The notes: generated by a model from the letters alone, not told the origin. A stretch of 64,000 nt of DNA from Conus ventricosus (GCA_018398815.1 CM031595.1:42678496-42742495), one strand, 5' to 3'. Shown: positions 44,760-57,119, counted from the stretch's first letter. Translations and numbers: made by a program.

Positions 44760-46294
44760 CTGAACAACATTAAAAACGCACCGTTTTGATTTGCCGATTT
44801 CCCATCTGGAAAAAATGTGTATTTGGATTTGGTATGTTAACAATTTTTAAGGGACACAGATTCACACTGCCTCGGTTTCTCCGCGCTTGCCAACGTTCGT
44901 GTGACGCCCACGTGCAACTCGCCCAAAACACTTTTTTTGCCACTGGGGCCGAGACTGAACGTAGCTCATCTGTTTCTTTGTCTCAAATGGTGAGTTTGAA
45001 GTCATGCCGACTGGAAAACGGTATCAGTTGTCATTCGACCAGGCGAAGTGGTCCGAAAACAATGCCGCGACTGTCTATGCAAGAACGCGAGCGAGCCATT
45101 GGAATGTTGATGGTCGGCATGTCATCGAGAGAGACAGCCAGACAACTGAACTGCAGTCACTCTACAATTGTAAGGCTATCACAACGTTTGGCAGCAACTG
45201 GTTCCACCACTGATCGGCGCCGAACGGGCCAACCTCGTGTTACCACACCAGCGCAGGATCGATACATTCGACAGCTTCATCTTCGTAATCGATTCCTTAC
45301 AGCAGCAGAAACATGTCGCCAGGTGGTTGGTCGACGGGGTCCAGTGTCTGGACAAACCGTTCGACGTCGATTGCAAGAATCAGGGCTCAATGCAAGACGC
45401 CCTCATGTTGGCCCAGTCCTCACCCGTAGACACCGTCAGCAACGCCTGCAGTGGGCCAACCAGCATCTGCCATGGACACGACGTCAGTGGAGAGCTGTGC
45501 TATTCTCTGACGAAAGTCGCTTCGCGTTATCTCATGCTGACGGGAGAATGAGAGTCTGGAGGCGTGTCGGGGAACGCTACGCCAACTGCTGCGTGTTTGA
45601 AGCCGATAGATGGGGAGGGGGCAGTCTGATGGTTTGGGGGCATTCAGTCATGACTACCGGATACCTCTGTACTTTTTTGACAACCATGTGAATGCCAACA
45701 CGTACCAGCAGGTGCTGCAGAACCACGTCGTCCCACTGTTTGGCCAGCACCCGGAGCTGCAGTTCTTCCAGCATGATAATGCACGACCCCACACCGCAAG
45801 AGCCACCGCTGCGTTTCTCCAGGCGAACAACATTGCCGTGTTGCCCTGGCCATCTCTGTCCCATGACATGGCTCCCATTGAACACGTCTGGGATGAGCTG
45901 GGGCGTCTGGAGGCCCGTGGAAGACGTCCACAGACTCTCGATCATTTGAGGCGCGCACTGACCGAGGAGTGGGATGGACTGCCACAGGCGTTCTTGCACA
46001 ACCTTGTCTACTCCATGAGGAGGCGCTGCCAAGCGTGCATCGGGGCAAATGGCGGACACACTCGGTATTAGAGCTCGCGGACGGACATGCTCGTCGTGGT
46101 GTACTTTTTGACAGGGACCCTAGTGAAGTCAACAGCTAATTTCAGATGAATTCGGCCATTCCTGTCAAGAACAGACATTTTGTTTAATTGAAAAATGGAT
46201 GCGTAATCAAATATGCTTACTTTCATTAAATAATTCTGTACTACCAACGTTGTCTGGGTCTTTTAGCAAGCGGTGCGTTTTTAATGTTGTTCAG
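44760..46294 (+). mobile_element. Tc1-like transposon B, complete with TIRs and TA duplication
   Basis: 1535 bp. The left end CTGAACAACATTAAAAACGC is matched as complement at the right end, with at least 24 bp of inverted repeat, and TA flanks at 44758-44759 and 46295-46296. This is the classical Tc1 layout. It carries one transposase gene on the plus strand with a single frameshift. Confidence 0.92.
45062..46071 (+). pseudogene. Tc1-like DD34E transposase, one frameshift
   Basis: ATG 45062 (MPRLSMQERERAIGMLMVGM) to TAG 46069-46071, 1010 nt, one base short of 337 codons. An N-terminal HTH pair (about residues 8-110: SSRETARQLNCSHSTIVRLS) is followed by LFSDESRFALSHADGR (first D), FQHDNARPHTARAT (second D) and MAPIEHVWDELGRLE (E, 34 residues after the second D). 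The frame shifts inside a five-G run near 45636-45640. The ATG was chosen because the same MPRL start occurs in element A. In the family this enzyme cuts and pastes DNA at TA sites. Confidence 0.93.
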
Positions 46295-46560
46295 TATATT
46301 TCCAATCTCCAACATGTTGGTCACTTCCAGACGCAAAACATTATTATGCACACATGCTCACTACTATCTCTCTCACAAACACACACACACACTGCCAGAT
46401 TTGTCTGTCATCACATCATCCAGTTCCCAAACGAAAAACTCTAAAAAATAAATCTGGATTTGGGTGAATATGTAATAAAGGCACATAAACAAGCTTAAAC
46501 AATTTAAAGTATCAGCCCCGAGGCACAAGCAAAAACAAAACAAAAAAAGATTACCAGGAA

Positions 46561-46851
46561 CAAATGAATGAAAATGTTTCCTTTCTAGGGGAACACAAAG
46601 TGATCAGTCCAGACATTAACATACTGTAACAACAAGATCGTTAAGAAAGGCTGAAAAAATAGATTAAAATGAAACCAACTTATCACTATGTTTGTGGAGC
46701 CCAACGACGGTAGCAACCTAATTACTATAAAAAAAAGTTTTAAAAGTAGATCTTGAATGATCAATAAAAGCACTCGAGAAAGATAAATGTTTCTTTTTTT
46801 TTTCTTTCAATCGTTAAGTTTCAAAACAGAGTGACTGAGGGAAAAATGAAG
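46561..46851 (+). other. Intergenic, unassigned
   Basis: About 290 bp of AT-rich sequence. A short GTGATCAGTCCAGACATTAA segment weakly resembles 44265-44295, so it may begin a third decayed duplication unit. Confidence 0.3.
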
Positions 46852-46976
46852 CAAAATTTGAAAAGAGAGGGTTAGTTACCGCCAAGGACGCAGACAGAGT
46901 ACAGGATTAGACTAGTCCTGTTCTCTGTTTGTCTGTGTCCTTGGAGGTGACTAACCCCCTCTCTTTTCAAATTTTT
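46852..46976. repeat. 125-bp fold-back
   Basis: The left arm CAAAATTTGAAAAGAGAGGG, TTAGTTACCGCCAAGGACGC pairs with the right arm GTGTCCTTGGAGGTGACTAA, CCCCCTCTCTTTTCAAATTT. The loop lies around 46908-46918. A further copy of one arm and its outer flank lies in inverse orientation at 62160-62265. Confidence 0.8.
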
Positions 46977-47100
46977 CTTTCAATCCAACAAAAATCTCTT
47001 AACATTACAGTCAGGATCAATACGTGCACTCAAGAAAGATACTCTTTTCATTTTTTTTTTTCCAATCGAACAAATCTCTTGACATTAAAGTCGTTATTGA
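46977..47100 (+). repeat. Two-copy direct repeat next to fold-back
   Basis: CAATCCAACAAAAATCTCTT at about 46981 recurs as CAATCGAACAAATCTCTTGA at about 47064, each followed by ACATTA(C/A)AGTC. The period is about 84 bp. Confidence 0.6.
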
Positions 47101-50100
47101 CACAATCGCTGGTTAGGCATACTGATCAAAAACAGATGCACACAAAGCAACAACAACAACAAAAGCTCAAGCAAGTAACTTCAATGCTATATAAACCATG
47201 ATATTTGTTGAACCACATGCATCCACTTACAAATTATGCAAAGGTATACATGATCGCACACAAATACACACAAGCATGCACAAATGTGTGCACAATTAGC
47301 ATATACACATACACGAAATCAACAATCAAATATTTTCTATCAGTCTTAATGATGAATCCAAAATGGCACTGTTAACATCAATGAAACGAAAGAAAAAAAT
47401 ATGTTACAAGTCTCATTTGCCGTTTGTTTACCCTCATAACACATTGTCATTTCCTCCTCCCTGTTTTTCTTACATCAAGGTTCATATGTTCAGTCTGGTA
47501 TTTTTGGAGAATTCTGTTGTTTTTCTTTTCCCATTTCATAATCTCACAGATCATACTTTTTACATAAAATTAATAGGGAACACTGTTGTTAAACCCTGCT
47601 CCATTGGGAGAGGAGGATGATAGCCAACAAAAGAAAAAGGAAGAAAAAGAAAACGCCACACACTCACACAAATCTGGGGAGAAAGGGACACTAAAAGCCT
47701 GATAGAGATAAAGCAAGAAACAGATACACAGCTATGGATGGAGATGGTGATAGTATCCAGAGACAGCAAAGGGATACAAAACATTATCAGACGGACAGAC
47801 CTAGAGACGTAAACTATTATAAACTAGAAAGGGAGAGTGGAGACTGATGTACAGAAATGGACAAAAAGAGACCAAGACAGATGAAGGACAAAACAGATGC
47901 TTGTCATCCATTTGCGAAGATCACCACAACATCGGTGTCACTAGGGTTTGTGTGTGCAAAAATGGTTTATCAGTCTGATCCAAACTCTGAACTGTCTGCT
48001 GCAATGTGGACAGTCAATTGCTGGGGGCAAGCTCCGCTCTAATTCTGTCATAGTCTCAACTTGTGCTGCTCCAAACATTTCTCCCCATAATCTATCATCT
48101 CGGAGTTAATTTGGGCGCGCCAGGCAGGCCGGTTTTGTGCAGCTTCTTCACAGTGTATAAAGAGGGACAGGAATCGTCTGTTGGCAAGACTGCACAAAAA
48201 CTGCCAAATTGATATAAACGACACTTGGTGAAAAGATGGACTGTAGCCCAAATCCATGAGGTGGTTCCACATCCAGGGTCTATTCAGTAAAATTAGGCCC
48301 AAAACCACAAAACCAGCTTTAACAAACTGAGTGGAAAAAGGGAGTATGGGCCAAAGACAAACCCATCCCATTTTGGTGCAGATCTGTGATGTGAAGCCGG
48401 ATCCAAGAGTGGATCCAGGTTCTGCTGACCTTGGCAGAGGTCTGTGCACTCCCATGAGCCTTATTAGTTGAAAATTAGAATGCTTTCATTTAAGATGTAA
48501 AGCCTTTGAGGCATTTTTTGTCTTCTTAAATTCATCGGTCTGAGTTTTTCTCTAATAGTAATACTGATCCTTCCACAAACCAGCTTTTAGGTGATAACAT
48601 TAATCCTGAGGCAGAAATTAAACACAATCTTGCCAGCATCTACTGGCTGTCAATAAAAGAGAATCACCGGGCTCTCGACTGGATTGAGCTTAGAGATTCT
48701 GCCTGGCCTGACTAGGAAAAAAATTGCAGTGAGTGCTTTTTGTAATCATCATCAGGAAGAGCATCCAAAACATAACATGCAAATTTCAATGAATCACCAC
48801 ATCTATACATGTCATTTTGAGCAAAAAGGTAGGTGTGGTGATTATCATTTACTCTTTTCACAAGCTTGTTTACCTATAAACAAACAGAATTCAAACTTTG
48901 CCTTGGTAAAAATCTTTGTCCAGCTTGTATCTCCAGGCCTTTTGACTCATCAAAAAGTGTTTTTAGAAAAAGAAATAGGGGGAGGGGGGGGGGGGGGGAG
49001 AGTGGGAACAGAAATTCTGCTCCATAATGTATGATGACTTATTTGAGCTAAAAATGGGAAACAGTTCTCTTTGAAACATAACTTACAGTTTGAGACTTGA
49101 CCAAAAAGGGTGCTATGATAGGTCAGAGTGTCAAAAGAAAATGAGATCATAAAATCATAAATTGTCTGACGAACCGAATCCATCTTTTTTCCTTTCTATT
49201 TCTTTGTGTTAACAATAAAAGGCAAAAACTGACAATGCCCTCGCCTCACCCCTCAACACCTACCCCCATCCACTCGCTCCCCCTCCCCCACACATAAACA
49301 ATTTTCTTCTCACCCAATACCCGTTTCCAACCCTGTTTGTTTTCTTTTGGAGAAAAAAAATACAACTTGCTTTCTCTTTCTATCCCTTATCAATTCAGAT
49401 GACCCAAGGCCAGCTTATTTTTCCTCTGAATTTCACTCAACGGTCAATTATACGGACCACAGTCTACTTCAGTTCCCTTGAACCAGTAAAAGGAAAGTCT
49501 TTTTTTTTTTCAAAAACATGATTTGGACAAACAGCACCAACCAATATTGCCATGTGCTATGGCAAGTCAAAGACTCAAACTGGCATCCTCCATAATCCTG
49601 CCTGATGTGGTCTCTTTAAAACGTCGAATTAATATTCACAAAACACAGCACAAATGTTATTCATCTGTTATTCTTTACAAGTCTGAGCACAAGTTCATTA
49701 CAATGATTAAATCCAGACCACTATAGTGACTGTGCCCAAGACATCATGCACTTGGGCATTATGGCAACCATGCAATAAACACAGACTTGCATCAGATGGA
49801 AAACAGAAAAACTGCAGTGAAATTTGTTGAAAACTTTAGTCTCAATATCGTAAATGAAAAGAAGTAAACTGATGCTCAAAATTTGTCCTGGGATATTAAA
49901 AAGAATCCTTAAGTTCAAGACAACTTGACATAACATATGAAAATTAAGCAAAAAAAATCTTGTGTACAAAATGTAAAAAATTGTCGTCTGACACACCAGA
50001 TACACATTAGTTCTAGATAAAAGTGGTTGATTAATAAAGATTCAAAGGAACTCTAACAAGATACATTCTAATAATATCGAAACATGTTAAAAAAATAATA

Positions 50101-50806
50101 CTGTCCAGTTTTTGGTAAAAGGGTGATCCCAGACACATTTCATATTTATAATTCAATCATGTGGAGGATTCTGGCACACACACAAAGTAACTTGACACAA
50201 CTGTAAAAAACTAAAACCTCCATGAAACAGAGAATGCAAAGGCACTTATTTCTGCTTTAAATGAATAGGAAAGCACCGCACCAACCTGCATTATTGCTGA
50301 GTTCTTTCAATCAAAATGCAGTTACAACAGGAGAAGAAAATGGGTTGATGAAAATGGGCCAGGTATTTATGTACAACTTGGTGCAACTGGAGATAAAACC
50401 AAACTGATCTGACAGATCCAGTGATCGACAAACTGATCTTTGGGGAAATAATTTCAATTAACTTAGAAAAACATACACTGATATCTCTAGTCTATAAATG
50501 TGGTCATCACTTTTTATATTATTTTGCTGTGGAGCTTGTGTTGAATTGTGTTTCCTGTGCAGTGTTAAAAGGCTGCTTGTTTTTCAACCTTTACCATCAG
50601 ATAAACAAACAGAGAATGAATGAACATATTTTTCTTTCTTTTTACAAAGGGAAAGAAATAAGTCATTCTGTTTTTTGCCTGCCTGAAGTTAGCCAAAATA
50701 AGTAGAGAACCATGCAATATAATCATATCTACAAACACAGAGTTACCAAAAAATGTTATGAGAATGATGCAAATATGAAAACAGAAAAGCCTATAGACAA
50801 TATGTG
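47101..50806 (+). other. Intergenic region, no recognised gene
   Basis: The sequence is mainly AT-rich. A 135-codon open frame at 48048-48455 (minus) is the longest non-repeat frame here but matches no family I recognise. A G run lies at about 48982-48999. Confidence 0.5.
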
Positions 50807-50807
50807 A

Positions 50808-51000
50808 TGGTAGTCCTTCGGATCCGAAGATGACGTTAGCGTTTCTGCAACTCATCGATGTACGCGGAGGTGGCTCTGCAGCCCCATCTGGAGGCGCAGA
50901 GTCTGGACAGTGGGGGCATGGAAGTCGTTGTCGTGATCACTGCTGTTGCTGCTCTGTGGCGTTGATCCCTGGCGGCAGTCAGCTTTTGGCGTCGAGTACG
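50808..51000 (-). pseudogene. 3' end of a LINE with C-terminal CCHH finger
   Basis: On the minus strand different frames give CPHC (about 50917) and then MGLQSHLRVHR followed by a stop near 50838: the CxxC..HxxxH tail common at the end of LINE ORF2 proteins. The last bases include CTTCGGATCCGAAGGACTAC. The flanks share GTAGAGAACCATGCAATATA (50702 and 50999) and GACAATATG, a long target-site duplication. Frameshifts make it dead. Confidence 0.6.
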
Positions 51001-51398
51001 TAGAGAACCATGCAATATAATCCTATATCCTAATCCTAACGACAATATGTAAAAAACATTTATCTCCACAAAAACTTACACCATGACATCAAGTTTCAAT
51101 TTCAAAGATGCATCACTGCATATTAGTCCATGATGCATTACACCATATGAGACCACAGTGCATATTCCATAAAAACAAAATAAAGAATCATGTTTCTTGG
51201 ATGAGACTTAAAAACAGCCTGATTCTGCTCTGATGCATCAGTATGGTCTGTAAGCATGGAAGTACATGTGTATGTGTTGCAAGATCACACAATATACAGA
51301 CTCGGTGAGATTAAAAAGAGGGAATGTCTTGTGTGTGTGTTTGCATTGGAGAGTGTGTTTGTGTATATGTTCATGTGTGATATGTACTTAGTGCATAA

Positions 51399-51440
<42 letters not shown>

Positions 51441-51462
51441 CAGAAAGTGTGCAAAGTGTGCA

Positions 51463-51516
<54 letters not shown>

Positions 51517-51595
51517 CACACACCTGCCTGCCTCTGTGTGTGTGTGCATGTGTGTGTGTGCGCGCGAGTGTGTGTGCGAGTGTGTGTGTGTGTGT

Positions 51596-51631
<36 letters not shown>

Positions 51632-51634
51632 GCC

Positions 51635-51666
<32 letters not shown>

Positions 51667-52915
51667 TGAGTGTGAGTGTGTGTGTGTGTGTGTGTGTGAG
51701 TACAACAATATGTTAATCTGACAGTAAATGGTTTTCAGTCAGTCAGTCAGTGCGTGTGTGTTAGTTACACATGTTGCTGCAAACTCCCCACTGTGCACCA
51801 TCACCTACCACTTTGATGTTCTGCATCTCAGCTATCAAACAGTCCATGTCTTCCAGATCCAATTCAAACTTACAAATACAGACCCCCAAAAAACATCAGA
51901 ATTCTGCCCTAACACTGCGAATGATCATTATTCTATCCCTTTAAAATACTCAAAATTACAAGCTAGTTAAAACTTCTTTTAATTAAGAATTACTTTCCTC
52001 TTGTAAACTGTATTTTCAATCCCCAAACAACAAATTATTGCACAAGTATGGTTTCTAAAGCACACTGACATTTGCACTTTAAAAGTACAAGGATATAAAA
52101 ACCTATGTCATTTATAACATGGTAGTTTCTTGATCTTTACAGGTGCCAAAAAAAAAAAAAAAAAAAAAAAACTTACTTAGCACAATCATCTCTCTCTAAA
52201 TACAATAACATCAAAATGTTTCATGCTAACAATTTTGATAACATGACTTTAAAACGGTGGAATCACAAAATACTTTGAAAAGTTTTGAGGTCACAGATCT
52301 CCACCCTGCTGTTTCTTAAACAACTATTTGTTTAGGCTACAGTGAACTAAAAAAAAATCATTATTCATCATTCATGGGCTTTGTACCTGCTCTGCTAATC
52401 CTGACTACTCCGCACATCTACACTTGGATTCAAACTGAGGAGTCCCAGCACAGCAGTCTGCAGGAAACAATGCATGTCACATAGCAATAAAGTCACCTAC
52501 CAGACCAAACCTTGCACTGGTACCTAGTCACTTAACAGGCACTTCAAACTAAAATATTAAACTCCATGAGTATAACAATTCACTTTTCCTGATTAGATAG
52601 TGCTATGACTTGGTTAATCAACAGCCATACCTCATCTCCAAGTCAACAGTATCAACACATACTCCAACTGGCAGGCAATCATCAAAAAAAATCTTTGCTC
52701 ATACAAAACCTGCTCAGGTTTTAATGGATACTGAAGAGCAGAATTTAAAAAAAAAAATTTTTTTAAGCCTGCATACACTTGATTGTCATCAAGTAAGTGA
52801 ACTACCACAAAACCATCCTATCAACAAATATTCCCGCTGCCAAATTGTCCTTTCACCGAGTTGTATGATGCACATTACCTGACCCTCAGTCAGCAGCATT
52901 CACGTGTCCACAGAC
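51001..52915 (+). other. GT-rich microsatellites and 3' flank of DAGLB
   Basis: GT arrays lie at 51401-51437, 51461-51513 and 51577-51700, and an A run at about 52148-52171. A minus-strand ATTAAA (complement of 52720-52725) lies about 190 bp beyond the DAGLB stop and could be its polyadenylation signal; this is a guess. Confidence 0.45.
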
Positions 52916-53126
52916 TCAACACAGACTGCTGGTAGGTCCACTTCCAGGCACACGGTGAGCCAGAGGAACAAAGTTTTTTTCATTCAGCTGGCTCAAGGCA
53001 CGCAACACAACATCAGGAAAATGGTCCAGAATCATTTTGTGGCTGATCAGGACAGAACCGAAGTCCTCCGGCTTCGCCCAACGGCTGTGTACTGGGGTCC
53101 TCCACTGCACAGCCTGCAACATATTG
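52916..53126 (-). CDS. DAGLB: DAGLB-type lipase, last coding exon
   Basis: Minus strand. An acceptor ACTACTGACAG precedes 53126; the first base completes the codon split at the previous donor. It encodes NMLQAVQWRTPVHSRWAKPE, then DFGSVLISHKMILDHFPDVV and LRALSQL, ending at TGA (52916-52918). W..(x)EF..(V/I)LI..KM(L)(x)DH(F/M)PD(V/I)(V/L)(M/L)RAL is the C-terminal motif of sn-1-specific diacylglycerol lipase beta. That enzyme is a membrane serine lipase making 2-arachidonoylglycerol. The catalytic Ser/Asp/His are not in this exon. The short C-terminal tail is unconserved. Confidence 0.82.
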
Positions 53127-55161
53127 CTGTCAGTAGTGTCCAGGTAAAAATGGGTTGTTCCCATTGCCTTTTGTTTTGGTTTTGGATGTCTCACCCTCCA
53201 TGGCATCACCCATACATCGTTTATCCTGCGTCACCATACTTGGCCACAACGGGGAAATCTCACAGTCAGGATCTAAGATGCTCCATCCCAACACCGGCAG
53301 TCCAAAAAGGGAGCTATCTCTATTGGATCATCATGAGGCAGCCATGAAAGGAGAGGCTCCACTGATGATGAGGTATTTTTATTTTATCTCAGTGGTTTTC
53401 AGTGATGCCTGATTTGATCCCACCATTTGCAGGACACCATATTATGCAGCCTTCTTCACCTCTTCCTCCCCCACCCCCTCCTCCTACTAATGATAATCAT
53501 TTCTTGTTAACTTCACCAGCACAAGTGACTATCCCTTTCCGGAGGTACCACACCTCCTTTTGACAAGACTCCCTGTTAACTTGCCAAAACAAGTCTCACC
53601 ATGGCTATAAATTGTGGAAAGGATCTGAACGTAAAGCAGCTCCACCACAGGCCGCAGAACGAGGCTTCCGTTTTTGATGGTCAATGTCAGCAATGTTTTG
53701 GATTCCCATTTTGGGTTTCTGAGATTACTTGCAGAATTGTAATCTATGTTTGCTTTCATTACTATCTGCACTGATTAGGCTGAGAGACGGTGTTGATCTG
53801 GAAATTGAACAATGCTTGGGAATTGCATCCTCATTTTTGGGTAAAAACCGGACTGCATGGTTCTAGTCAGCCCCTTTTGAGCAAACAGCACACTCCAGTA
53901 ACTTGGATGGGAGCCAGACATCCCCCAAATATATGCTTCTGGTTGAAGACAAGCCTACAATTTTTGGGCTGTCTGGTTGTGCAGCTTACCGAGACTCCCT
54001 TTTCCCTTGGGCTGCATTTCAAAGAAGGTCACCTTCTTCAAGGCTTTATCTTCCCGTCCTTAAAGAGGACCAGTACATATACAATTCCAACTGGGTCCAC
54101 TTTCTCGATGTGTCGGGGCATGTCTTCGTGAAAAATTTCAAACCCCTTTCTTTGCGGACACTTTATGGACGGCACAATGCTGACTAATGTGACTAACAAA
54201 GGCAGGTTTAATCTCCCCCAATCGGATCCCGACAGAGGGAAAAGGGGGACTCTGTGGGGGGGTTTCCTCTCCCTTTTTCTGCATTTGACCTGAGCAGTGC
54301 CTGACCTTGGGCAGACCTGACCCAGTTTCTAGCACGCACCATTTTAAAAGTGGAATAGTTTAGTCCCTTTTTTTTCACGATAAACACAATGTGCTCATTT
54401 AATCTTCTGGTACATTCTTGTACTTTCAGATAATGTCGAACTCCTTTGAAAAAAAAACACCTTTACAATAATTATATCATTTGATATTTCACCATCAGGT
54501 TAAACTAATGTCACACTGAACTTTGAAGAGCAAAACACAGATGCATAGGTCTGAACCCAAAAAATATATCAAGCAAACTCAACCTGTTTGTAACAGCCTG
54601 AAAAACTGGTAACATGCTCAAGACCAAAACTAGAACTCCGCAATACCATCTGTGTAACCATAACTGATAATCATAAAATAAAGAACAAGAGGGGGAATTT
54701 GACAATCTGACACATAGAAGAATGTATGCATTAACAAAATGAAAGGAAAACGGTGGGTAGGAATGAAGAGGTGTATGTAGATGTAATTCTAAACAATATC
54801 CAATGCCAAGCACATAAAGTATACATGGCAGTCAGCACTAGTGAAACTGACAACACAGCAAACTTTTGTACATGAGAATATATGTCGACCTGTTACTTCT
54901 TCAGCACCTTGAAACAATGTCCTCCTTCCCTTTTTCTGCTTTCTCCCTCTACTTTCTCCTCTCTGTTTGCATATGTGTGGTATGCATGCATATGGTGTGT
55001 GGTGTGTGTGTGTGTGAGTGAGTGATGTGCGAGTGTGAGCGAGTGTGAGTGTGTGTGTGCGAGTGAGTGTGAGTGAGTGAGTGTGAGTGAGTGAGTGTGA
55101 GTGAGTGTGAGTGAGTGTGAGCGAGTGTGAGTGTGTGAGAGTGTGTGAGAGTGTGAGTGTG

Positions 55162-55204
<43 letters not shown>

Positions 55205-55337
55205 AGTGAGAGCGAGTGAGAGCGAGTGAGAGCAAGTGAGAGCAGGAGAGAGAGGGAGAAAGACAGAAAGACAGCAACAGAGAGACAAAGAGAGCAACAG
55301 AGAGAGACAGAGTGCCTGCAGTTCTTGCATGCCTTAC
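53127..55337 (-). other. DAGLB last intron
   Basis: About 2.2 kb between the last two lipase exons. It contains a 94-codon plus-strand open frame at 53903-54187 of unknown meaning, and a GT/GA-rich microsatellite at about 55000-55240 that gives long spurious Cys/Val or His/Thr frames. Confidence 0.6.
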
Positions 55338-55444
55338 CTGTTTTCTTCCTCTTCCATAATGTGTAGGATCTGACCAGGAGGGTGTATGGGCCATTCCATG
55401 GCCAGCATCTCTTTGGCATAGTCCTCTGCTCTTTTCAAGGCATC
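55338..55444 (-). CDS. DAGLB: DAGLB-type lipase, penultimate exon
   Basis: Minus strand, 107 nt. Acceptor CCTTGTTGCAG, donor GTAAGG (complement of 55332-55337). It encodes DALKRAEDYAKEMLAMEWPI then HPPGQILHIMEEEEN and a split Ser. (Y/F)PPG(R)(I)(I)H(L/V) followed by acidic residues is found at the same place in DAGLA/DAGLB, just before the C-terminal block. It starts in phase 0, which fits both microexons upstream. Confidence 0.82.
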
Positions 55445-55890
55445 CTGCAACAAGGTAACAGACTGATGCCGTTTACACCGAGTCCCCTTTCACAGTATCC
55501 TGCATCGAAGTGTGTAGGCCGATTCAGATTACACCTGATCCTCTTGTAAGCACCTTACAACATACTTCTCGATTAATACAGATCAATCGAATCGTCTTCA
55601 AAAGTATGCTGCACCTCTTCAAAGTATTCTGCAACACCATGTGTTGGTTCATACTGATTACACAGTTATTTTTTATCAGTTGACACTGATTAGAGTCAGT
55701 CATTTCAAAGTATCTTGTAGCACAGTGTAATGGCTGATACTGATTATACCTAGTCTTCTTTAAAGTATTTTGGAATGCACTGCAGTGCAGCAGTTTATAC
55801 TGCTTACACCTAGTCATTTTCAAAGTCTCTTGCAATGCAGTGTATTGGTCAACACAGATTTTACCCAGACATTTACAAAGCATCTTGCAA
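55445..55890 (-). repeat. Minisatellite built from the adjoining splice acceptor and exon start
   Basis: Read on the minus strand, units of roughly 55-66 bp each contain a copy like TGCAGGATACTGTGAAAGGG or TTGCAAGAGACTTTGAAAAT, resembling the real junction TTGCAG/GATGCCTTGAAAAG at 55444. About seven degenerate copies abut the true exon. Because some stay open they give a frame with repeated QETLKMTR / QNTLKKTR. Confidence 0.7.
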
Positions 55891-57088
55891 AAGTGTGCAC
55901 TTTCATGAAGCTTACATCAAATCTTCGAAGTCTCTTTCTACACATTATGCAGGTTTTCAAACTGGACAGACAGTACTAGAGCCACAGACTGTTAAAGAAC
56001 AACAACTGTCTTTATTCAACATTAGGAAAACTGTGTTACGCTTTCATGTGTCTTAAAAGACTTCCCTTTAAAAAAATGTTTTAAAATCTTTATTTTTCAA
56101 ATACATTCTACAGAATTATTGTCTTTCCACAGCAACATCAAAATAAACAAACTATGGATTCAAAACCTAACCAAACCTAGATAGAATTCTTCAAGGTCAT
56201 CCATAACACTACAGGCATGTTCATGAATCTGCACTTTTTAAGGCATTTTATTTCTGAAATAACACTGCCAACAACTCTGATGATCTGATCATGATGTTCT
56301 GAATGCCTTCAGACATTCTAGAACATATCAAAGTGGTAGAGATAACAGGAATTGGTCTCACTTACACGCACAAGAAAAACAGTAAAATCACAAAATACAC
56401 CTGGTCCCAGACTGATAGTAAACAAACTCATTTTAGTAATAAGAAAAAGAACATGATATTCTAACATCAATTTAGAAAGTGTATTTATCCCACCTGATTT
56501 TCAAAAATGTATGAATCATACACAGATCAGTAATACGTAACATTTCACTTGTAGTTAAAATGATTATGTTACCTGGTTGCCTTGCACATGTGTGTGTGAG
56601 CATGTGTGTGTGGATGCATATGCTTTGTTATTGTGGGTTGACAGAAGAGTTCTATGCACACATTTGCTACATTTATGCATATGAAAATATGCAAGTGCAT
56701 GCATGCATGCTTGTGCGTGTGCATGTATGTGTGTGTGTATGCGTGTGTGTGTGTGTGTGCGTGCGTATATGTGTGTGTGCGTGTGTGTGTGGGACGCGTG
56801 CATGAAAGAGCATGTACATGACTGTGTACATGTTTTGTATGAAAGTGTGAGTACGTGTGCATGTGAGTGTGTGTGTGCGTGTGTGTTGTGTGCGTGTGTG
56901 CGTGTGTGTGTGTGCGTGTGTGTGTGTGCGTGCGAGTGTTGTTGTTGTTGTTGTTAGTCTGTTTAACACCCGTTTACTGAAATTGATACAGACAGACACA
57001 CACAGAGAACCATGGACGGTACAGCTGTACAACCTACTTTTAAAGACTTCTTTCCTGACTGCAGAACTACTAATCTATACACACACAC

Positions 57089-57119
<31 letters not shown>

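Larger units (their letters stand above)
44280..46560. repeat. Segmental duplication unit 2 (interrupted by Tc1-like element B)
   Basis: 44280-44757 and 46297-46560 together mirror unit 1 in the same order: GACAATTTTTAAAGTCCCCA, CTGCACACAACATTCACCAT, ATCTCAACAAGGTTCATCCA, AACATGTTGGTCACTTCCAG, CCCGAGGCACAAGC. Removing the transposon 44760-46294 and one TA restores continuity. Confidence 0.65.

Noticed and set aside
48048..48455. 135-codon minus-strand frame as a gene
   Set aside because: No recognisable domain, no splice context, and AT-rich surroundings; kept only as an observation.
48620..48715. LINE C-terminal-like fragment (LASIYWLSIKENHRALDWIE)
   Set aside because: Only a vague resemblance to LINE tails; too short to support.
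51285..51721. Cys/Val-rich and His/Thr-rich frames
   Set aside because: Microsatellite artefacts, as are those at 17872-18285, 54789-55419, 56560-57032 and 57258-57464.
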